Below, in pieces: positions 35,382 to 44,287 of a stretch of 64,000 nt of DNA. Position 1 is the stretch's first letter, and every line of letters starts with the position of its first letter. Below the pieces are notes generated by a model. That model had not been told where the DNA came from, ran no database searches, and worked only from the letters and a program-made list of their open reading frames with translations. Position numbers and translations under genes: made by a program. Origin of the DNA: Streptomyces sp. Go-475 (lineage in GTDB: Bacteria; Actinomycetota; Actinomycetes; Streptomycetales; Streptomycetaceae). The stretch lies in NCBI RefSeq assembly GCF_003330845.1, contig NZ_CP026121.1, positions 7,669,501 to 7,733,500 on the forward strand, given 5' to 3'.

Positions 35382-36122
35382 TCACGTTCCGGCCCGGGCG
35401 TGTCCGTTCTGCCAGGCCCAGGCGGCGATCTCGACGCGGTTCCGGGCGGCCAGCTTGACCTGGACGCTGGACAGGTGGGTCTTGACCGTGGAGAGCGAGA
35501 CGTACAGTTCGGCCGCGATCTCGGCGTTGGTGCGGCCGAGGGCGACGAGGCGGACCACGTCCAGCTCCCGCTCGGTCAGCGGCTCCCGGAGCGGCGCCGA
35601 GGGGGCCGGGTGCGCCGGGGGCGCCGGCCGCGGCGCGCTGTCGGCGGGCGCCGCCGCCGTGACGTGCTTGAGCAGGCGGACCGTGACGGACGGGGAGACC
35701 AGCGAGTCGCCCGCGGCGGCGGCGCGCACGGCCTCCGCGAGGAGGGTCGGCCCGGAGTCCTTGAGCAGGAATCCGCAGGCGCCGCCGCGCAGCGCGCCGT
35801 ACACGTACTCGTCGAGGTCGAAGGTGGTCACCACGACCACCCGCAGGGGGTCGGCGACCTGGGGCCCGGCCAGCAGCCGGGTCGCCTCCAGACCGTCCAG
35901 CTTCGGCATCCTGATGTCCAGCAGGCACACGTCCGGGCGCTCGCGGCGGGCCAGCGCCACGGCCTCCTCGCCGTCTCGGGCCTCGGCGACCACGGTGATG
36001 TCCGGCTGGGCGTCGAGGAAGAACCGGAATCCGGTGCGGACCATGTCCTGGTCGTCCGCGATGAGCACCCGGATGGGAGCGCCGGAGCGGCCGCCGGCGC
36101 CGGCCGGGTCTGGGGTCGTCAT
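35382..36122 (-). CDS. NarL/LuxR-type response regulator
   Basis: A 246-aa protein. The receiver domain (about residues 17-135) has acidic pocket 'IADDQD' and phosphoacceptor Asp69 in 'DVCLLDIRMP'. A low-complexity Ala/Pro linker precedes a LuxR-type helix-turn-helix at about 175-235 ('LTERELDVVRLVALGRTNAEIAAELYVSLSTVKTHLSSV', in part). Its partner is presumably the HisKA_3 kinase 36726-37892, which is divergent, not co-transcribed, and separated by a repeat-rich 600-bp gap. Target genes are unknown; the lipoprotein gene downstream is on the same strand. Confidence 0.9.
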   Translation of the reverse strand: MTTPDPAGAGGRSGAPIRVLIADDQDMVRTGFRFFLDAQPDITVVAEARDGEEAVALARRERPDVCLLDIRMPKLDGLEATRLLAGPQVADPLRVVVVTTFDLDEYVYGALRGGACGFLLKDSGPTLLAEAVRAAAAGDSLVSPSVTVRLLKHVTAAAPADSAPRPAPPAHPAPSAPLREPLTERELDVVRLVALGRTNAEIAAELYVSLSTVKTHLSSVQVKLAARNRVEIAAWAWQNGHARAGT

Positions 36123-36290
36123 GGGCCGATCATGCCTCGGTCAGCGCTCGGACATCCAGGTGAGGGGGTGGCTGCCGGCCCGCACGACACCCACCGGGAG
36201 GTCGATCCCCGATCCTCCGCCTGTGTGCCGCGTCGGGAACTTGCACGGATCAGGGGGGTGAGGGACGCGGGCCCAGCCTCGCCCGCGGCC

Positions 36291-36630
36291 CGGCACCCGC
36301 CTGCGGTCCGGCACCCGCCTGCGGTCCGGCACCCGCCTGCGGTCCGGCACCCGCCTGCGGTCCGGCACCCGCCTGCGGTCCGGCACCCGCCTGCGGTCCG
36401 GCACCCGCCTGCGGTCCGGCACCCGCCTGCGGTCCGGCACCCGCCCGCGGTCCGGCCCCCGCGCGGTTCGGCTGCGGTCCGGCCCCCGCGCGCGGTTCCG
36501 TCCCCGCGCGCGGTTCGGCTGTGGTTCGGTCCCCGCGCGTGGTTCGGTCCCCGCGCGTGGTTCGGCTGCGGTCCGGCCCCCGCGCGTGGTTCGGCCCCCG
36601 CCCGCGGTCCCCCCCCCGCCCGCGGCTCCG
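36291..36630. repeat. 18-bp tandem repeat array plus degenerate GC-rich repeats
   Basis: CTGCGGTCCGGCACCCGC is repeated eight times without change from 36301 to 36444, with partial units on both sides. From about 36450 to 36600 it decays into related units with GGTTCGG and CCCCGCGCG. The array lies between the divergent response regulator and histidine kinase. As 18 is a multiple of three, every frame stays open, and in frame with the kinase it reads as RHPPAV repeats. Confidence 0.95.
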
Positions 36631-36725
36631 GGCACGCGCCTCGGCCGAACGGCCACACGAGCCGTCCGCACTCCGGGCCGATCGGCCGATCCCGGCGCGC
36701 AGGGCCCTCGCCTACCGTGAACCGC

Positions 36726-37892
36726 ATGAGATCGATCTCTCCCCGGGGCTGCGTGCGGAGCTTCGGCGTCGGCTTCCTGGTGGTGGCGGCGGCGTACGAC
36801 CTGGTGATCCACGGCGACCTCGGGGACGGCACCTGGCCGCCGGCGGTGGCGGTGCTGCTCGCCGGGCTCGCGGCCGTGCTGTGGCCGGCCGACCGCAGGC
36901 CGCGCCGGCTCACCCCGCAGCTGCGCGCCGCCGTACCCGGCGCGGCCTCCCTGCTCTTCACCACGGGCATGCTGCTCGCCGGGCGCACGGAGGTGCCGTT
37001 CGGTCCGGGCGAGGTGCTGATCCTGCTCAGCCTGCTGTTCATCGCCGTACGCCACTGCCCGAGGCGCTGGGCCCTGCCGTGCGGTGCGCTCGACGCGGTC
37101 GCCCTGCTCCTGCTGCCGGTGCGTTACTCGGGGTCGCTGCAGGACGGGGTGCTGCTGTCCGTCGTGATCGGCCTGATCCTGGTCGGGGCCGTCGCCGGGT
37201 TCGCCGGGTACCTGCGCTCCCTGGACTACCGGCGCACCGTCGCCGTCGGTGAGACGCGCCGTGCCGAACGCGTCGCCATCGCCGCCGACCTGCACGACTT
37301 CGTCGCCCACCACGTCACCGGGATCCTCGTGCAGACCCAGATGGCCCGCATGATGGCGGCCCGGCAGCCGCAGGACCTCGACCCCGTCCTGGCGGGCATC
37401 GAGCGCGCGGCGACCGAGGCGCTGGCGTCCATGCGGCGCACGGTGGGCGTGCTGCGGGACACGGGCCCGGAGGCCGCCGACCGCCGTCCCGTCGGCGACC
37501 TGGCCGGCATCGCCGACCTGGTCGACGGCTTCGCCGGCCCGGGCCAGAAGTGCGTCCTGCACCGGGATCCGGCCGTCTCCGACGACCTGCCGCACGAGGT
37601 GCAGGCGGCGGCCTTCCGGGTCGCGCAGGAGGCGCTGACCAACGTACGGCGGCACGCGGCCGACGCCACGGAGGTCACCGTCCGCCTGGCCCGCCCCGGC
37701 GACCGGCTGGAGGTCACGGTGACGGACGACGGCCGCGGCGGCACCCAGCTTCCGGAGGCCGCCCACGGGGGCGGCTTCGGGCTGGTCGGGCTGAAGGAGC
37801 GGGTCACCGCGCTGGGCGGGGAACTGCGGGCGGGGCCGCGGGCCGGTGCGGGGTGGCAGGTGACCGCGACCTTCCCGATGGGCAGAGGCTGA
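36726..37892 (+). CDS. Sensor histidine kinase (HisKA_3/NarL type)
   Basis: A 388-aa membrane kinase. The N-terminal half has about five hydrophobic segments between residues 10 and 165. HisKA_3 follows with the phospho-accepting His190 in 'ERVAIAADLHDFVAHH', then an HATPase_c domain ('EALTNVRRHAADATEVTVRL', 'VTDDGRGG', 'GFGLVGLKERV'). It probably phosphorylates the divergent response regulator. ATG 36726 has no clear ribosome site. The reading frame is open through the upstream repeats back to a GTG at 36258 that does follow a G-rich tract, so an N-terminal extension cannot be ruled out. Confidence 0.88.
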   Translation: MRSISPRGCVRSFGVGFLVVAAAYDLVIHGDLGDGTWPPAVAVLLAGLAAVLWPADRRPRRLTPQLRAAVPGAASLLFTTGMLLAGRTEVPFGPGEVLILLSLLFIAVRHCPRRWALPCGALDAVALLLLPVRYSGSLQDGVLLSVVIGLILVGAVAGFAGYLRSLDYRRTVAVGETRRAERVAIAADLHDFVAHHVTGILVQTQMARMMAARQPQDLDPVLAGIERAATEALASMRRTVGVLRDTGPEAADRRPVGDLAGIADLVDGFAGPGQKCVLHRDPAVSDDLPHEVQAAAFRVAQEALTNVRRHAADATEVTVRLARPGDRLEVTVTDDGRGGTQLPEAAHGGGFGLVGLKERVTALGGELRAGPRAGAGWQVTATFPMGRG

Positions 37893-37988
37893 AGCTGATC
37901 CGGGGCCTCTGTGGTCGGCAGGGGCTGAAGTAGATCCGGGTCCTCTCCGGCGGGCAGGGGATGAAGCGGATTCCGGTCCTCTCTGGCG
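37881..37988. repeat. Three tandem 36-bp imperfect repeats
   Basis: Units 37881-37916, 37917-37952 and 37953-37988 share the pattern GGCAGRGGNTGAAG, then GAT(T)CCGG, then CCTCT. The first contains the kinase stop codon (AGA GGC TGA). They end 70 bp before the XRE/cupin gene and may be amplified regulatory sites or a simple duplication. Confidence 0.85.
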
Positions 37989-38006
37989 CGGCACGCCGCG
38001 CGGGCT

Positions 38007-38023
38007 GTTCAATGAAGCTGAAC
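38007..38023. promoter_or_regulatory. Operator-like dyad before the XRE/cupin gene
   Basis: GTTCA-ATGAAGC-TGAAC is an inverted repeat 38 bp upstream of the XRE/cupin start, and its left half also contains TTCAATGAA, another small palindrome. It is likely an autoregulatory site. Confidence 0.45.
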
Positions 38024-38060
38024 ATGCCGCGTGTCGCGCGCATGGTGAGAGGAGCCGCCC

Positions 38061-38702
38061 GTGTCCCCGGCCGTCGTGCCGCCCGTCGGTGCGCGCATCC
38101 GGCAGGCCCGTCTGGAGCGCGGTACGAGTCTGCGCGCGCTCGCCCGGGAGGTCGGCGTGTCGGCGAGCCTCGTGTCGCAGATCGAGACCGGCAAGAGCCA
38201 GCCGTCCGTCAGCACCCTGTACGCGATCACCACGGCCCTCGGCATCTCCGTGGAGTCCCTCTTCGACGCCCGCGAGGGTGCCCGAGCGGCGGCGCTGCCG
38301 GCGGCGCGCGGCACCGTCCCGCACGCCCTCGCCGCCCTGGCCGCCGACCCGGGCCGCCGGATCGGGCCGCTGGCCGCGGCCGGTGGGCGCGAGACGCTGG
38401 AGCTGGACTCGGGCGTCGTGTGGGAGCGGCTCGGGCGGGTGCCGGGCGCGGACGTCGACTTCCTGCTGGTGACCTACCGGCCCGGCGGCGCCTCCTCCGG
38501 CTCCGGCGCGCTGATGCGGCACGCGGGCACCGAGTACGGCTACCTGACCTCCGGCGAACTGATCCTCACACTCGGCTTCGACGAGTACACGGTCCGCCCG
38601 GGCGACTCCGTCTGCTTCGAGTCGACGACCCCCCACCGCTACCGCAACGATGGAGAGGTACCCGCTGTGGGCGTCTGGTTCGTGTCCGGCGATGTTCAGT
38701 GA
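38061..38702 (+). CDS. XRE-family regulator with cupin domain, first gene of a catabolic cluster
   Basis: A 213-aa protein with an N-terminal XRE helix-turn-helix ('LREVGVSASLVSQIETGKSQPSVSTLY' region, about residues 11-66) and a C-terminal cupin ('MRHAGTEYGYLTSGELILTLG', 'VRPGDSVCFESTTPHRYRN', about 148-205). GTG 38061 has AGAGGAG upstream. The six-gene M24/E1/amidohydrolase operon follows on the same strand 52 bp later, so this protein is the likely regulator of that pathway, sensing its substrate or an intermediate in the cupin pocket. Confidence 0.88.
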   Translation: MSPAVVPPVGARIRQARLERGTSLRALAREVGVSASLVSQIETGKSQPSVSTLYAITTALGISVESLFDAREGARAAALPAARGTVPHALAALAADPGRRIGPLAAAGGRETLELDSGVVWERLGRVPGADVDFLLVTYRPGGASSGSGALMRHAGTEYGYLTSGELILTLGFDEYTVRPGDSVCFESTTPHRYRNDGEVPAVGVWFVSGDVQ

Positions 38703-38754
38703 CACTTGACACTCGTAGCACCCGGGCGTTCACTCCGAAGTGGGGGTGGTCGCC

Positions 38755-40080
38755 ATGGCGATCCGCACATACGGAACCGACGCCGTCGACTGGGAAGAGC
38801 GCATCGACCTGGACCGGCTGCGCGGGCAGCGGCTGGCCCGGCTGCACGAGTCCCTGAACCGCTCCCAGCTGGGCGCGGTGCTCAGCTTCGACTTCGCCAA
38901 CATCCGCTACATGACCGCCACCCACATCGGCACCTGGGCGATGGACAAGCTGATTCGCTTCGCCCTGCTGGTGCGGGGCGGCGAACCGGTCGTCTGGGAC
39001 TTCGGCTCCGCCGCCCGCCACCACCAGCTGTACAACCCGTGGCTCGACTACAGCGACGGCAAGGGCGGGCCGCCCACCGGCGCCCGCGCCGGCATCTCCA
39101 CCCTGCGCGGGGCCTTCCACCCGGACGCGGGCATCGCCGACGACGTCGCCGCCAAGATCGCCGCCGAGCTGCGCGAGCACGGGCTCGCGAGCGAACCGCT
39201 CGGCGTGGACGTCGCCGAGATGCCCGTCCTCGCCGCGCTGCGCGCCGAGGGCGTCGACGTCGTCGACGGGCAGCAGGTCTTCCTGGAGGCCCGCCGCATC
39301 AAGACCGGCGACGAGATCGCCCTGCTCACCCAGGCCTGCGCGATGGTCGACGCGGCCTACGAGGAGCTGTACGGGTATCTGCGCCCGGGCGTCCGCGAGA
39401 ACGAGTGCGTCGGGGTCGTCAGCAAGGTGCTGTACGACCTCGGCAGCGAGTACGTGGAGGGCGTCAACGCCATCTCGGGCGAGCGCTGCTCCCCGCATCC
39501 GCACGTCTACAGCGACCGGCTGATCCGCCCCGGCGACCCCGCCTTCTTCGACATCCTGCACAGCCACCTCGGCTACCGCACCTGCTACTACCGGACGTTC
39601 GCCGTGGGCAGCGCCTCCCGGGCGCAGCGGGACGCCTATGCGCGCTGCCGGGAGTACATGGACGAGGCGATCGCCCTCGTCCGGCCCGGGGCCACCACCG
39701 CCGACGTCGTCCGGGTGTGGCCGCGCGCCGAGGAGTTCGGCTTCGCCGACGAGACCGCCGCCTTCGCCCTCCAGTACGGCCATGGCGTCGGCCTGTCCAT
39801 CTGGGAGAAGCCGATCTTCAGCCGCCTGGTCTCCCTCGACCACCCCGAAGTCCTCGAAGAGGGCATGGTGTTCGCCCTGGAGACGTACTGGCCGGCCGCC
39901 GACGGCTGGTCCGCCGCCCGCATCGAGGAGGAGCTGGTCGTCACCGCCGACGGCTGCGAGGTCATCACCAAGTTCCCGGCGGAGGACCTGCTGGTGGCGG
40001 GCCGCAAGTACTGGACGGTGGGCGGCGAGCTGAACACCCGGCGCGAGGCGCAGTCCCACCTGAACAGGGGCGAGCGATGA
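38755..40080 (+). CDS. M24-family metallohydrolase (creatinase/Xaa-Pro peptidase-like)
   Basis: A 441-aa protein of the 'pita-bread' fold. The N-terminal creatinase-type domain spans about residues 1-185 and the catalytic domain follows with 'FFDILHSHLGYRTCYYRTF', 'LQYGHGVGLSIWEKP' and 'LEEGMVFALETYW' holding metal-binding Asp, His and Glu residues. Relatives include creatinase, ectoine hydrolase and proline peptidases, so an amidine- or amide-like C-N bond could be the target. ATG 38755 follows GGGGGTGG. The ATGA overlap with the E1 alpha gene shows tight coupling. Confidence 0.85.
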   Translation: MAIRTYGTDAVDWEERIDLDRLRGQRLARLHESLNRSQLGAVLSFDFANIRYMTATHIGTWAMDKLIRFALLVRGGEPVVWDFGSAARHHQLYNPWLDYSDGKGGPPTGARAGISTLRGAFHPDAGIADDVAAKIAAELREHGLASEPLGVDVAEMPVLAALRAEGVDVVDGQQVFLEARRIKTGDEIALLTQACAMVDAAYEELYGYLRPGVRENECVGVVSKVLYDLGSEYVEGVNAISGERCSPHPHVYSDRLIRPGDPAFFDILHSHLGYRTCYYRTFAVGSASRAQRDAYARCREYMDEAIALVRPGATTADVVRVWPRAEEFGFADETAAFALQYGHGVGLSIWEKPIFSRLVSLDHPEVLEEGMVFALETYWPAADGWSAARIEEELVVTADGCEVITKFPAEDLLVAGRKYWTVGGELNTRREAQSHLNRGER

Positions 40081-41057
40081 CGGACGCGACCGGACTCCTC
40101 GCCCGCTACGAGCGGATGGCCGTCATCCGCCGCACGGAGAAGGCCGCCCACGACCTGTTCCTGCGGGGGCTCGTCAAGGGCACCACCCATCTCGCCGCCG
40201 GGCAGGAGGCGATCGCCGTGGGGGCGAGCGCCGCCCTGCGCCCGGACGACTATGTGTTCGCCACCTATAGGGGCCACCACCATGCCCTGGCCAGGGGCGC
40301 CACCCCGGAGGAGTGCCTCGCCGAGCTGATGAGCCGGGCGACCGGGCTGTGCCGGGCCAAGGGCGGCTCCATGCACCTGACCAAGGCGGCCACCGGCATG
40401 CTCGGCTCGTACGCCATCGTCGGCTCGCACCTGCCGATGGCGGTCGGCGCCGCCTGGTCGGCCCGGCTGCGCGGCACCGAGCAGCTCGCGGTCGCCTTCT
40501 TCGGTGACGGCGCGACCAACATCGGCGCCTTCCACGAGTCGCTCAACCTGGCCGCCGTCTGGAAGCTGCCCGTGCTGTTCGTGTGCGAGAACAACCTGTA
40601 CATGGAGTACACGCCGATCGCCGACGTCACGGCCGTGCCCCGGCCCGCCGCCGACCGGGCGCCCGCCCACGGCATCCCGGGCGAGGTCGTCGACGGCAAC
40701 GACGTCGAGGCCGTCGAGGAGGCGGTGGGGCGGCTGGCGCGCCGGGCCCGGGCCGGAGAAGGGCCCGCCGTGCTGGAGGCCGAGACCTACCGGCACTTCG
40801 GGCACAGCCGCGCCGACCCGGCGGCCTACCGCCCGGCCGAGGAGGTCGAACGCTGGGTCAAGCACGACCCGCTGGACCTCGCCCGGGGACGGCTCGCCGA
40901 GCGGGGGGTCGCCGAGGAGACGGTCACCGGGGCCGACGAGCGGGCCCGGGCCCTCGTGGAGCGGGCCGTCGAGGCGGCCAGGGCCGCTGAGGGCCCCGAC
41001 CCGCGCGAGGCGCTGACCGACGTGTGGGCGGACGGAGGTGCCGCATGGCGGACGTGA
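40077..41057 (+). CDS. Thiamine diphosphate-dependent dehydrogenase E1, alpha subunit
   Basis: A 326-aa protein with the E1 alpha thiamine diphosphate motif 'FFGDGATNIGAFHESLNLAAVWKLPVLFVCENN' (GDG...NN, about residues 141-173), plus 'GSMHL' and 'YRHFGHSRADP'. It resembles acetoin/pyruvate dehydrogenase E1 alpha more than branched-chain enzymes, but the acceptor is unknown. No E2 or E3 gene is in this operon, so it may use housekeeping E2/E3 or act as a decarboxylase. The ATG overlaps the M24 stop, and the beta subunit overlaps its 3' end. Confidence 0.88.
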   Translation: MTDATGLLARYERMAVIRRTEKAAHDLFLRGLVKGTTHLAAGQEAIAVGASAALRPDDYVFATYRGHHHALARGATPEECLAELMSRATGLCRAKGGSMHLTKAATGMLGSYAIVGSHLPMAVGAAWSARLRGTEQLAVAFFGDGATNIGAFHESLNLAAVWKLPVLFVCENNLYMEYTPIADVTAVPRPAADRAPAHGIPGEVVDGNDVEAVEEAVGRLARRARAGEGPAVLEAETYRHFGHSRADPAAYRPAEEVERWVKHDPLDLARGRLAERGVAEETVTGADERARALVERAVEAARAAEGPDPREALTDVWADGGAAWRT

Positions 41058-42025
41058 TCACCTACCGGGAGGCGGTCGCCGAGGGCATCGCACGCGAGAT
41101 GCGCCGGGACGCGTCGGTGGTGTGCCTCGGGGAGGACATCGGCGCGGCCGGCGGGGTGTTCAAGACGACCACGGGGCTGCTGACGGAGTTCGGGCCCGAG
41201 CGGGTGTGGGACACGCCCATATCCGAACAGGCCATCGTGGGTGCGGCGATGGGCGCCGCGATGACCGGGATGCGGCCCGTCGCGGAGATCATGTTCTCCG
41301 ACTTCCTCGCCTGCTGCTGGGACTACCTCGCCAACGAGATCCCCAAGGTCCGCTACATGACCGGCGGTCAGGTGACCGTGCCCCTCGTCGTGCGCACGGC
41401 CAACGGCGGCGGACTCGGCTTCGGCGCCCAGCACTCCCAGGCCACCGAGAACTGGGCGCTGACCGTGCCGGGCCTGAAGATCGCCGCACCGGCGACTCCG
41501 GCCGACGTCATCGGCATGATGGCGGCGGCGATCCGCAGCGAGGACCCCGTGGTCTTCTTCGAGCACAAGGCGCTCCTGGCCACCAAGGGGCCACCGCCAC
41601 CGCCCGGCCACGTCGTCGAGCTGGGCCGCGCCGCCGTCGTCCGCGAGGGCGCGGACGTCACGCTCGTCGCCCTGGCCTCGATGGTGCCCCTGGCGCTGAA
41701 GGCCGCCGACGTGCTGTCGGGGGAGGGGATCGAGGCGGAGGTGGTCGACCTGCGCTGCCTCGTCCCGCTGGACGCCGCGACCGTGCTCGCCTCGCTGCGC
41801 GGGACCTCGCGCCTCGTCACCGTCGAGGAGAACCCGTACCAGGGCGGCTGGGGCGCCACCGTCGTCTCGATCGTCGCCGACGAGGGGTTCGGCCTGCTGG
41901 ACGCGCCCGTGCGGCGGGTGGCGGGGGAGTGCGTCCCGCTGCCGTTCGCCGACGCGCTGGAGGAGCAGGTCATCCCCACCGTAGAGAAGGTCGTGGCGGC
42001 GGTCCGGAGCCTCGCCGCGTATTGA
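41045..42025 (+). CDS. Thiamine diphosphate-dependent dehydrogenase E1, beta subunit
   Basis: A 326-aa protein matching E1 beta subunits: 'REAVAEGIAREMRRDASVVCLGEDIGAAGGVFKTT', 'DTPISEQAIVGAAMGAAMTGMRPVAEI' (the Glu that activates the cofactor is in 'ISEQ'), and 'QHSQATENWALTVPGLKIAAPATPADVIGMM'. It forms the E1 heterotetramer with the preceding gene. ATG 41045 has GGAGG at 41035-41039 and lies inside the alpha gene, a 13-bp overlap. Confidence 0.88.
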   Translation: MADVITYREAVAEGIAREMRRDASVVCLGEDIGAAGGVFKTTTGLLTEFGPERVWDTPISEQAIVGAAMGAAMTGMRPVAEIMFSDFLACCWDYLANEIPKVRYMTGGQVTVPLVVRTANGGGLGFGAQHSQATENWALTVPGLKIAAPATPADVIGMMAAAIRSEDPVVFFEHKALLATKGPPPPPGHVVELGRAAVVREGADVTLVALASMVPLALKAADVLSGEGIEAEVVDLRCLVPLDAATVLASLRGTSRLVTVEENPYQGGWGATVVSIVADEGFGLLDAPVRRVAGECVPLPFADALEEQVIPTVEKVVAAVRSLAAY

Positions 42026-42047
42026 ACACCCCCTGGAGGGAAGCGCG

Positions 42048-43409
42048 ATGACCCATCGGATACTCCTTCGCGCCGGACACGTCCTGTCGATGGACCCTGC
42101 CATCGGCGACCTGCCGCGGGGTGACGTCCTCGTCGAGGACGGCCGGATCGCCGCCGTCGAGCCCGACATCAGCGCCGACGCCGAGGTACTCGACATGACC
42201 GGACGCATCGTGATCCCCGGCTTCGTCGACACCCACCGCCACACCTGGGAGGCCCCGATCCGGGGCGTCGCACCCGACGCCACCCTCGACGACTACTTCG
42301 TCGACATCCTCGACACCTTCGCACCCCTGTACACCCCGCAGGACGTCTACGCGGGCAACCTCGCGGGCGCGCTGGAGTGCCTGAACGCCGGCATCACCAC
42401 GCTCGTCGACTGGTCGCACATCAACAACACCCCCGAGCATCCGGACGCCGCGATCCAGGGCCTGACGGAGTCCGGCATCCGGGCGCGGTACGCGTACGGC
42501 AGCGCCAACACCTCCCTCGCCGACTACTGGTTCGAGAGCAGGATCGCGGTCCCGGCGGACGACGTGCGGCGGATCCGGTCGGCGCATTTCGCCTCCGACG
42601 ACGGTCTGCTGACCATGGGCCTCGCCACCCGCGGGCCCGGCTTCTGCGTCGACGAGGTCGTCGCGCAGGAGTGGGCGCTCGCCCGCGAACTCGGCCTCCC
42701 GATCACCGTGCACGTCGCCATGGGACGGCTCGCCGGCCGCTTCGGCATGGTCAGGCAGCTGCGCGGCCTGGGACTCCTCGGCCCGGACACCACCTACGTC
42801 CACTGCTGCTACCTCAGCGAGGAGGAGTGGCGGATGGTCGCCGACAGCGGTGGCACGGTGTCGGTCGCGCCGCAGGTGGAGCTCCAGATGGGGCACGGCT
42901 GGCCGCCCGTGATGCAGGCCATCGAACACGGTTTGCGGCCCTCCCTCAGCGTCGACGTCGTCACCACCGTGCCGGGCGACATGTTCACCCAGATCCGCGC
43001 GGCCTTCGGCGCCGAACGCGCCCGCGTCAACGCCGACTGCTGGCAGGCCAACATGCCGGTGCCCGACACCATGCTGACCGCGCGGCAGATGCTGGAGATC
43101 GCCACCGTCAACGGCGCCCACGTCGCGGGGCTGGAGGACCGCACCGGCTCCCTCACCCCCGGCAAGCGCGCCGACATCGTCGCGATCGACGCCACCGCGC
43201 CGAACGTCGCCCCCGTGCACGACGCGGCGGCCGCGGTGACCCTGTGCGCCGACGTGTCGAACGTGGACACCGTCCTCGTCGACGGCGTGATCCACAAGCG
43301 GGACGGCCGGCTGCTCGCCGACACCGCACGCGCCCTGCGGCTCGTCGCGGAGTCCCGGGACCGGCTCCTCGCCGCGAAGGAGGAGAAGAGGGCGAAGGCG
43401 ACGGCATGA
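42048..43409 (+). CDS. Amidohydrolase of the TRZ/ATZ type
   Basis: A 453-aa member of the amidohydrolase superfamily. Metal ligands His63 and His65 are in 'VDTHRHTWE', His222 in 'ITVHVAMG', His252 in 'YVHCCYLS' and Asp303 in 'LSVDVVTT'. The Glu that usually follows the third histidine in deaminases of this group (HxAE) is Met here, so its chemistry may differ from standard cytosine or 8-oxoguanine deaminases. It probably hydrolyses a ring or amide C-N bond. The gene is 22 bp after E1 beta and overlaps the bicupin by ATGA. Confidence 0.85.
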   Translation: MTHRILLRAGHVLSMDPAIGDLPRGDVLVEDGRIAAVEPDISADAEVLDMTGRIVIPGFVDTHRHTWEAPIRGVAPDATLDDYFVDILDTFAPLYTPQDVYAGNLAGALECLNAGITTLVDWSHINNTPEHPDAAIQGLTESGIRARYAYGSANTSLADYWFESRIAVPADDVRRIRSAHFASDDGLLTMGLATRGPGFCVDEVVAQEWALARELGLPITVHVAMGRLAGRFGMVRQLRGLGLLGPDTTYVHCCYLSEEEWRMVADSGGTVSVAPQVELQMGHGWPPVMQAIEHGLRPSLSVDVVTTVPGDMFTQIRAAFGAERARVNADCWQANMPVPDTMLTARQMLEIATVNGAHVAGLEDRTGSLTPGKRADIVAIDATAPNVAPVHDAAAAVTLCADVSNVDTVLVDGVIHKRDGRLLADTARALRLVAESRDRLLAAKEEKRAKATA

Positions 43410-44287
43410 CGAACCACCTGGTACGCCGCGCCGCCGACCTGCCCGATCCGCCGTACGACGGCCACGGCCACCGGCGCCGGACGCTGGTCGGCGAGGACGA
43501 CGGCAGTGTGCACACCGGCTTCGGCCTGTGCGAACTACGGCCCGACGGCCGGATCCCCGCCCATGTCCACTCGTACGAGGAGACCTTCCACATCCTCGCC
43601 GGAGCCGTGATCCTCGACGTCCCCGAAGGCTCGTACCGGCTGGAGGAGGGTGACTACGGCCTGCTGCCGATCGGGGTACCGCACGCGTGGCGCGGCGCGG
43701 GGGACACCGGCGGCCGCTGGGCGGACATGCTGGCCCCCGTCCCGCGGGCCCGCTACGGCCACGACACCCAGGCGGTGCCCGGCCCGCCCGCGCGCGACCC
43801 GGTCCGCGTCGACGTCCGTGACCCGCGCACCCGCTCCTTCGGGCACTTCGAACCCGACCAGATGGACCCCGGCAAGCAGTCCCAGGACCTGCTGGCCGTC
43901 ACGGCGAGCATGCGCACCGCGCTGCTGGTCTACAGCGGCATCACCGTGAAGATGATGGTCGACAGCGACCTGGGCGCGGTCGGCTCGACGATGTTCATGG
44001 TGCAGTACGCCTCCGACGGGGTCATCGGCACCCACGACCACCCCTTCGAGGAGACGTACCTCATTCTCCAGGGCGTCGCGGAGGCCACCCTCGACGGCGA
44101 GCGGTACCGGCTGGAACCCGGGGACCTCGCGTGGGCGGGCGCCGGGTGTGTGCATGGGTTCGCCAACGCCGGGCAGGGGCCCCTGCGGTGGCTGGAGACG
44201 CAGGCGCCGCAGCCGCCGGCACGACACTCGTACCGGTTCACGCGGGACTGGGACTACCTGCGCGCCGCACTGGAGGAGGGCTCATGA
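43406..44287 (+). CDS. Bicupin protein (ureidoglycine aminohydrolase-like)
   Basis: A 293-aa protein with two cupin barrels. The first has 'IPAHVHSYEETFHILAGAVIL' and 'GDYGLLPIGVPHAWRG', and the second has 'GTHDHPFEETYLILQGVAEATL' and 'GDLAWAGAGCVHGF', each with the HxH...E...H metal set. The layout recalls (S)-ureidoglycine aminohydrolase and related ring-opening or isomerase bicupins. It overlaps neighbours at both ends by ATGA, so it is a fixed part of the pathway. The reaction is unknown. Confidence 0.82.
   Translation: MTNHLVRRAADLPDPPYDGHGHRRRTLVGEDDGSVHTGFGLCELRPDGRIPAHVHSYEETFHILAGAVILDVPEGSYRLEEGDYGLLPIGVPHAWRGAGDTGGRWADMLAPVPRARYGHDTQAVPGPPARDPVRVDVRDPRTRSFGHFEPDQMDPGKQSQDLLAVTASMRTALLVYSGITVKMMVDSDLGAVGSTMFMVQYASDGVIGTHDHPFEETYLILQGVAEATLDGERYRLEPGDLAWAGAGCVHGFANAGQGPLRWLETQAPQPPARHSYRFTRDWDYLRAALEEGS

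Noticed and set aside
36301..36444. CRISPR array
   Set aside because: Units follow directly without unique spacers and there are no cas genes.
38740..38754. GTG 38740 as start of the M24 gene
   Set aside because: The G-rich ribosome site lies between it and ATG 38755, which fits the latter.
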